Made by a program: the position numbers and the translations under genes
Shown here: piece after piece, positions 58,824-64,000 of the stretch
How positions within the stretch are numbered: position 1 is the first letter of the stretch
Layout: each line of letters begins with the position of its first letter
Notes under the pieces: model-generated
The model's database searches: none
What the model was told of the DNA's origin: nothing
The model's input: the letters and a program-made list of their open reading frames with translations, nothing else
Assembly (NCBI GenBank): GCA_033557835.1
Contig: JAWQRO010000011.1
Location: 28,667-92,666, forward strand
Direction: 5' to 3'
Origin: Helochares maculicollis
Taxonomy: Eukaryota; Arthropoda; Insecta; Coleoptera; Hydrophilidae
Length of the DNA: 64,000 bases

Positions 58824-61800
58824 ATGTTAATGCAAGGTGACCTAAAATTTGGATGACCTATTGACTCACATTATGTAATTCTCACCCTGTACCTGTGTTG
58901 TATCAGCTCATCCTGTAATCCAACTAATATTATTGTTATGAAACTGCACTGTATATTTTACACGGTCTAATAACTTAGATATTAGGAAAATTAAACGCCA
59001 TGGTTCATAATGAAGTTTCTAATTTGCGTTGACTATTCAAATATACAGTTTAAATAAAAAATTTCCTATGCTTATAAGCCATACGTTATAAAAATATATT
59101 TCAATAATGTATAGGTTATAATATAGTTAAAATAAATAAATCGCAATTAAATTATCTTTTATATGTACAGTAGTATGAGTATTTTAATCTGAAACATCGA
59201 AAGTTCACGACCGGTAATAAATTTTATATTATTCTATTCACGGCACCTAGGTTGTCTAAAAGAACGCAAAAAGTAATAAACGTAATCGGATTCCGAATTT
59301 GCTTTTCATCCCTTGTAATTGATTCTCTGTGTATCCGAATTCAGAAATGATGCGGCACTTAGTATTCGGCGGAGGATTGATGTAAAGACGCATTCCTCAC
59401 GAATGTGGAGCTCGAAAGCTTCAGGGTAGGACGCAACCACCCATTATTCTCCTACATACTGCTTCGACCGTTTCCATTCACGTCGACCCTTCAGGGTCGT
59501 AAGTAAGCATTCATAAGCGTAGAACGGATTCAGTTTACTTGTTTATACATCAAATTACCTTTGGTATTTGCAGACATTTTTAAAAATATATGGAAAATGA
59601 ATGTAAACTGGGTAAATGTTATGTATTAATCAAAACACAGAGAGGAGATGAAAGTTTCAAAACTCTTCCTACATGATTTTTAATATTCCATAAAAAAACT
59701 GCAGAATCTATACGATTACTTGGAAGATGCAACAAAGATAATTATAATTTGATTATAATTTATTGTTTTGACCTTTTCTAATTCACCAAGCAACTATAAA
59801 TAGCCGACATATATTTATTGTTTGAAAATTATATTGAGTACCATATGGCTAACTTCAAATTCTATCACATTACCCACAATAATGATTATTGAGTTACCGC
59901 GTAAATGTCATCATCTATATATAACAATATTTTAATACAATTTATACGGAGTTTTGACATCAATATTGTGTACTTAACATTAAATCGCTGATATCTCATA
60001 AAGTTTTGTAGCTTTTTCAAAGTAAGATTAAATCACATAAAATATTCTCTTTTACAGATTGCAATACCGTCAGAACAGCTCGGCTTCGTTTTTCATCGTA
60101 ACGACAGTAGATGAGATGCATTTAAGTTTAATTAAATATAAGGCTTCCTTTATCAACGTCCAAAATAAAAATCTAAAGTGCAATTAGCTGCAGGAAAGTA
60201 AGTACGTTTTTCTTCCTGTTCCAGTAATAAATTAATTCTGATAAAAACACTTGAGACCGTTCCGACCCATAAGCACGGCGTGTTGTAGCTGAAGTGAAGC
60301 CACAAATCTCTTGGGTCTGACAAGTTGGACAAAGCTCGGATATCCCGGCCGAAAAAGGAGAAGCGAGAGAAGAAAACAGGTAGACCCTGACATGGCAGAC
60401 GATCTTGTCCCCTATCTAATAACAAGTCAAAGAAGGTGCCATTATAAACTTGAATAATCTACTATTTCTTCAACAGGTGTAACGGTAAGATACTCGTTTG
60501 GAGGACAAAGAAAGGTCATCAACCTGTACACAAATTATCTGGTAGCAGCAGTTGGAATAGTAAAAAATGCGACATTAGCGTTAGATAGGCGTCTTGTTTA
60601 TTGCCTCCATGAGTAATGGGACATATGTTGCACGTCAAACTACTTTCACGTATCAGCAAATAATATTCAGGAAATTAGGCAGACGCGAGAATGGAAGGCT
60701 TATAAATGGTAGTTATGAATTAATGATTAAACAATGTTTGCTCGATAGTGTGTGTGTGTGTGTGAAATTACACAAAACTAGCTCTTTTTATCGTAAAAAG
60801 CAGTCCAGGGTTTACAGTTAATTGTTAATATACATTTCGATTTAAGGACTATTAAAATTTGCTTATGCCCTGCTATATAATTTTATTACATGCCTGACTG
60901 CAGTTGCAATGCATTTCCCTAAAAATAATGCGAATCCATCTTCTACCTTCTGCTACTCCTCGACGCTTACTTTAAATGCAGCCTTGGCAATATAAACTTT
61001 TATGCGAATGTACAGTTTTATGGAAGACTTGATTTATTAACGCATTGCCATATTTTTAAAATTCATGAACTATTACAGAAAGCACTTGTCTTCATTTTGT
61101 ATACTAGTTCAGCGCACCCAATTTTAGAGTAAATATGTGGCAGGCTGCTAAAGTGAAAATATACTGACAATAAAGTGGCCATTACGTAAACGAACAATGT
61201 TTTATTTGATATATTTTTTGTTTTTAGCAGGCAGTTTGCTGGCGAATGGACTTTTAATCTATTTTTACATTGTTTTGACTATTTTTAAAATAAATTTTCG
61301 CGGGCGTACAGAGCATCCTGCTGTATAAATAGTATGCGACAAAGTATTTGAATGTATCGTGCTAATTTTGTAATCGTTAAATTATTACTTGGCAAGGTCA
61401 AATGTCCAACTTTATCATAATAAACAAATATTCTGACGATTCGTTGATAACATTTCTATTAAAATATTATTCGAGCTATCGCTGCTTTAATGTTATTAGC
61501 ACATTTCGAAATGTTGGACCGCAAGCCTTTCCCGTGTACGACAGGAAAGCAAAACACCTTGTGTTCAATTAGATGAAGTGATAAAACATAGTTCAATGAA
61601 ATGTGCACAGTGGCAACGCGACTTTCTATAAGTAAATAAAGAAACTTTGTCTTATTATCCGACAGATATAGAGAGGTCTTTCTTTGGATGCACTTAAAAG
61701 CTTCCATTGTAATACAAGGTTCTAATTAAAAAAAACTTTGTAGAAGCGTTTTATGTGAATCATCACGGTTAACAAACTAAAGTCTAATGCAAACCTGTCA

Positions 61801-62294
61801 GAGAAGCGAAGGTAAGAAATTCATGCAAAATGGCTGCTGACCTATCGTTGTCCCATTTATGGGTCATCAGCAAGTTCACAGTACCGCACTGCGCAGAGGT
61901 GCTTGAAATAGATATTGTGTATCTTTCTACTCAGCTTCGTGAGTCAATAATAACACTAAAATATTGCACATTGTATGTTTAAAGCACCCAGTATATTTTT
62001 TTGGTTTGTACAGCTCAATTGCATCGTTAATTTGACGTTCTTAAATTGTTTTAATAAATGTATGCCTCTACTTGCACGATTGCAACTGATTATAGCCATA
62101 AAGAAAGATAATGGCAGTTTCAGTGCAATTCTTCTAGAGCGATTCCAGTTTTTGGCCAACTTGCTCCTCTCGCATTTTTTATAGAATGTAGATTTTTTAC
62201 AATACTGACACTTATTGGATTATAATATTATATTATTTTGATACCCTATTTACCTTTGCTTAGGGCAAGATCTCTTTTAATAGCTACTTACTAC
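58824..62294. other. Intronic DNA with no recognised gene
   Basis: Contains GACCCTTCAGGGTC, a 14-bp near-palindrome (59485-59498), within a GC-richer patch (59370-59510), a GT microsatellite (60748-60764), another GC-richer patch at 60250-60420, and a CAAGGTCA site (61393-61400). Small frames at 60153-60425, 61459-61707 and 61956-62184 are not supported. Confidence 0.5.
60748..60764. repeat. (GT)n microsatellite
   Basis: About eight and a half uninterrupted GT units. Confidence 0.85.
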
Positions 62295-62384
62295 TGCCTA
62301 GGAGTTGTCATTGAACTGTCAATTTGTTAATTGTTTGATGATGTTGTTGAGCTGTTGGCAATATCAAATCGCTCTGGGATGGCA
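62295..62384 (+). repeat. Dispersed repeat, copy B (partner at 25743-25830)
   Basis: Direct-orientation relative of 25743-25830, ending in the shared GGGATGGCA block. The two copies lie in different introns of the same gene. Confidence 0.55.
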
Positions 62385-63316
62385 TTTTGAAACTTCCTTT
62401 ATATTTAATTGTTTTGTTGTTTGCTTTTTATTTAAATTTTTTATCCGTTAAATTAAAATAAAAAGATACATATATTGAAAATAAATCATTTTGTAAAAAG
62501 CACCTCTATCTCATAATGATATAGTTTTTGAATTCAAGATAAATGTATCGCTTTTCTTCAACGACTAAGTTACTTGATTAACCTTAAAAAGAATTTTAAA
62601 TGTAAGCGCAATAGAAAAGTTAGAAAACATCAGGAATCAAATAAGCTTTCCTTATTCGTGGAGGGAGGATGCATTAAATAATGAACACACTTAAAACTTG
62701 AAAAATATAGTTTGTTGTTTCACAACTTTTCATTTTGAACCGCATTTTTAAGTGTTTTTATTCCTTTATGCATTCCCACTCTACAAGTGAGCCACTGCAG
62801 CGAGCAAGTCTCGAGTAAACAAAGTTTATTTAATTCCTGAAGTATGCCTATTTGTCTAGTGTGTCAACAGTTTCAAAATATACAAACAGTATCAACGTAT
62901 ATATTTTAATAGTTTTTGACTATTTTAGTACTATAGAACTATCCCAACTTTGAAAAATGGGATGTCAAAGACTAAGGATGAAAACCATTACTAGATTGTA
63001 ATCGAGAGACTAGAACTATTCATTAAACTATCAGAACTAAAAGGCTGCAGAATCAAAAATTAAGAATTTATAATGAAACGTTGAAGGAATCAGATTTAAA
63101 AATCCGGGACTACAAGATTAATAAATTAAAGTGCATAATTAAAAATGAGGACTTACGATGAAAGTTGCACGATTTAATTTCTGTATATTAAAACGCTCCT
63201 TCATAGGTAGAATAGTATTTTCGGATTACAGCGTATATTTTCGGAAAAATCAATTATTACAGAAGAGAAAATTGAAATAAAGATTCTTCTTCAAAATTAA
63301 CAAAATTCATTCTTAC
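62385..63316. other. Intronic DNA, nothing recognised
   Basis: AT-rich intron; no feature supported. Confidence 0.55.
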
Positions 63317-63343
63317 CTGTTTTTGTGATTTTTGTTTTAAAAG
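63317..63343 (-). other. Possible 27-nt microexon
   Basis: On the minus strand TCTCGCCTTAACAG is followed by 27 nt and then CAG|GTAAGAATG, a near-perfect donor. The 27 nt are nine codons (LLKQKSQKQ) and would join in phase 0 to the 133-bp exon. The sequence is A-rich and the match may be chance. Confidence 0.2.
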
Positions 63344-63974
63344 CTGTTAAGGCGAGATAATTGTTTTTTTTTATAAAAACTGCTGTAATCGATAAACTAT
63401 AAAAACCGGAAAATCATAGAATTAAGAATTTTGTTTCACATATCTTAGTTGCAAAGTATTTACATTTACAAAAAATGACCCTCAATCTTTATTTAAAATA
63501 ACTCATGAACAAAAAGTAATTAATAAGAGAGGATAATGGGGAGTACATGCAGTATGTTATATCCAAATAATAAAGTTTTACCAAATTTTTTTGTTGATTT
63601 TGTTTTCTTCAATCTCATGAATTACACAGTTTTCTGTTTTATTAGAAGTTGAATACCAATATTAATAATCACCGATACGATGTGATGCGTTAATGTTAAC
63701 ATTAACCAGTAGTAACGAACAGAAAAGATAGTGAGAATTCTAAAGTTCATGAAGCGAAGCACAACATATCACTATAACTTGAAATTGAAAATGAAATCTA
63801 CCCTGATACTAATCCTTGTATTAGGCCAGGTATATTTCTCCAAAAATACAGACCAAAATCCAAATATTAAAATGCGCTTGACTGACCCTAACATCTCTAA
63901 AAATGCATTATAGATCTATGTTTAACTCCGAAGTTGCCCGAAAAGCGTTTAGTTTTCATATATGCACATATATA

Positions 63975-63994
63975 CATACATACATACATACATA
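63975..63994. repeat. (CATA)n microsatellite at window end
   Basis: Five tandem CATA units followed by a TA run to the end of the window. Confidence 0.85.
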
Positions 63995-64000
63995 TATATA

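Larger units (their letters stand above)
48841..64000 (-). other. Upstream intron (partial), 5' of the 133-bp exon
   Basis: Because the 133-bp exon begins at a 3' splice site, sequence with higher coordinates is intron until an earlier exon is reached. I found no certain earlier exon in the window. Weak candidates are a 5' exon near 54610-54762 and a 27-nt exon at 63317-63343. Transposon remnants inside are listed separately. Confidence 0.6.

Noticed and set aside
59248..59275. TAGGTTGTCTAAAAGAACGC, similar to the left end of the mariner at 57629
   Set aside because: It lies outside the element, in direct rather than inverted orientation, with no transposase beside it; the true right end is better placed at 58802-58821.
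1..64000. tRNA, rRNA and CRISPR signals
   Set aside because: No B-box (GGTTCRANNCC) with a matching A-box and acceptor stem was found, no rRNA-like blocks, and no regularly spaced direct repeats with unique spacers; the 30-bp repeats at 22.3 kb have no spacers.

Overview
The window looks like genomic DNA from an insect or other arthropod. It is AT-rich, almost empty of protein-coding sequence, and strewn with decayed Tc1/mariner transposases and non-LTR retrotransposon pieces. Nothing in it suggests a bacterial, viral or plasmid origin: there are no operons, no ribosome-binding sites and no long intact reading frames outside two spliced exons.

The one gene I can support lies on the minus strand and frames the window. 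A 133-bp internal coding exon (48708-48840) splices in phase to a 1,321-bp exon (32-1352). The upstream exon ends with one base of a glycine codon and the downstream exon supplies the other two, so the frame stays open across a 47,355-bp intron. The encoded segment (about 485 residues) is disordered: a basic N-terminal part, a long Glu/Pro/Thr/Ser-rich part with a SUMO-interaction-like motif and a DSGxxS phosphodegron-like motif, a His/Pro-rich part, and a charged Arg/Glu-rich end. This is the profile of a nuclear transcriptional or chromatin co-regulator. I could not identify the family securely; a winged-eye/TNRC18/BAHCC1-type protein is one weak possibility. The gene continues beyond both ends of the window.

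The giant intron holds a possible recursive splice site at 20.15 kb, a possible 69-nt in-frame cassette exon at 1.77 kb, and GC-rich islands that look like regulatory elements (about 8.9, 11.6, 24.0, 26.3, 32.6, 41.4 and 48.3 kb). These contain recognisable motifs: YY1/Pho plus GAGAG, RFX X-boxes, E-boxes with an octamer, and dense dyad symmetries. CAAGGTCA octamers (FTZ-F1/ERR-type sites) appear more often than base composition predicts. Upstream of the 133-bp exon (48.8-64 kb) is more intron, with another GC-rich island near 54.7 kb that could hold an alternative first exon.

Mobile-element content: five mariner transposase remnants (7.5-8.2, 22.9-23.55, 44.4-45.35, 49.9-50.15 and a nearly full-length 1.19-kb copy at 57.63-58.82 kb), two non-LTR reverse-transcriptase fragments (13.1-13.6 and 49.55-49.9 kb), a 30-bp minisatellite at 22.3 kb, two dispersed repeat pairs, several hairpins and a few microsatellites. 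All transposases are broken by stops, frameshifts or loss of catalytic aspartates. I found no tRNA, rRNA or CRISPR array. Everything here was read by eye, so identities and counts are approximate.
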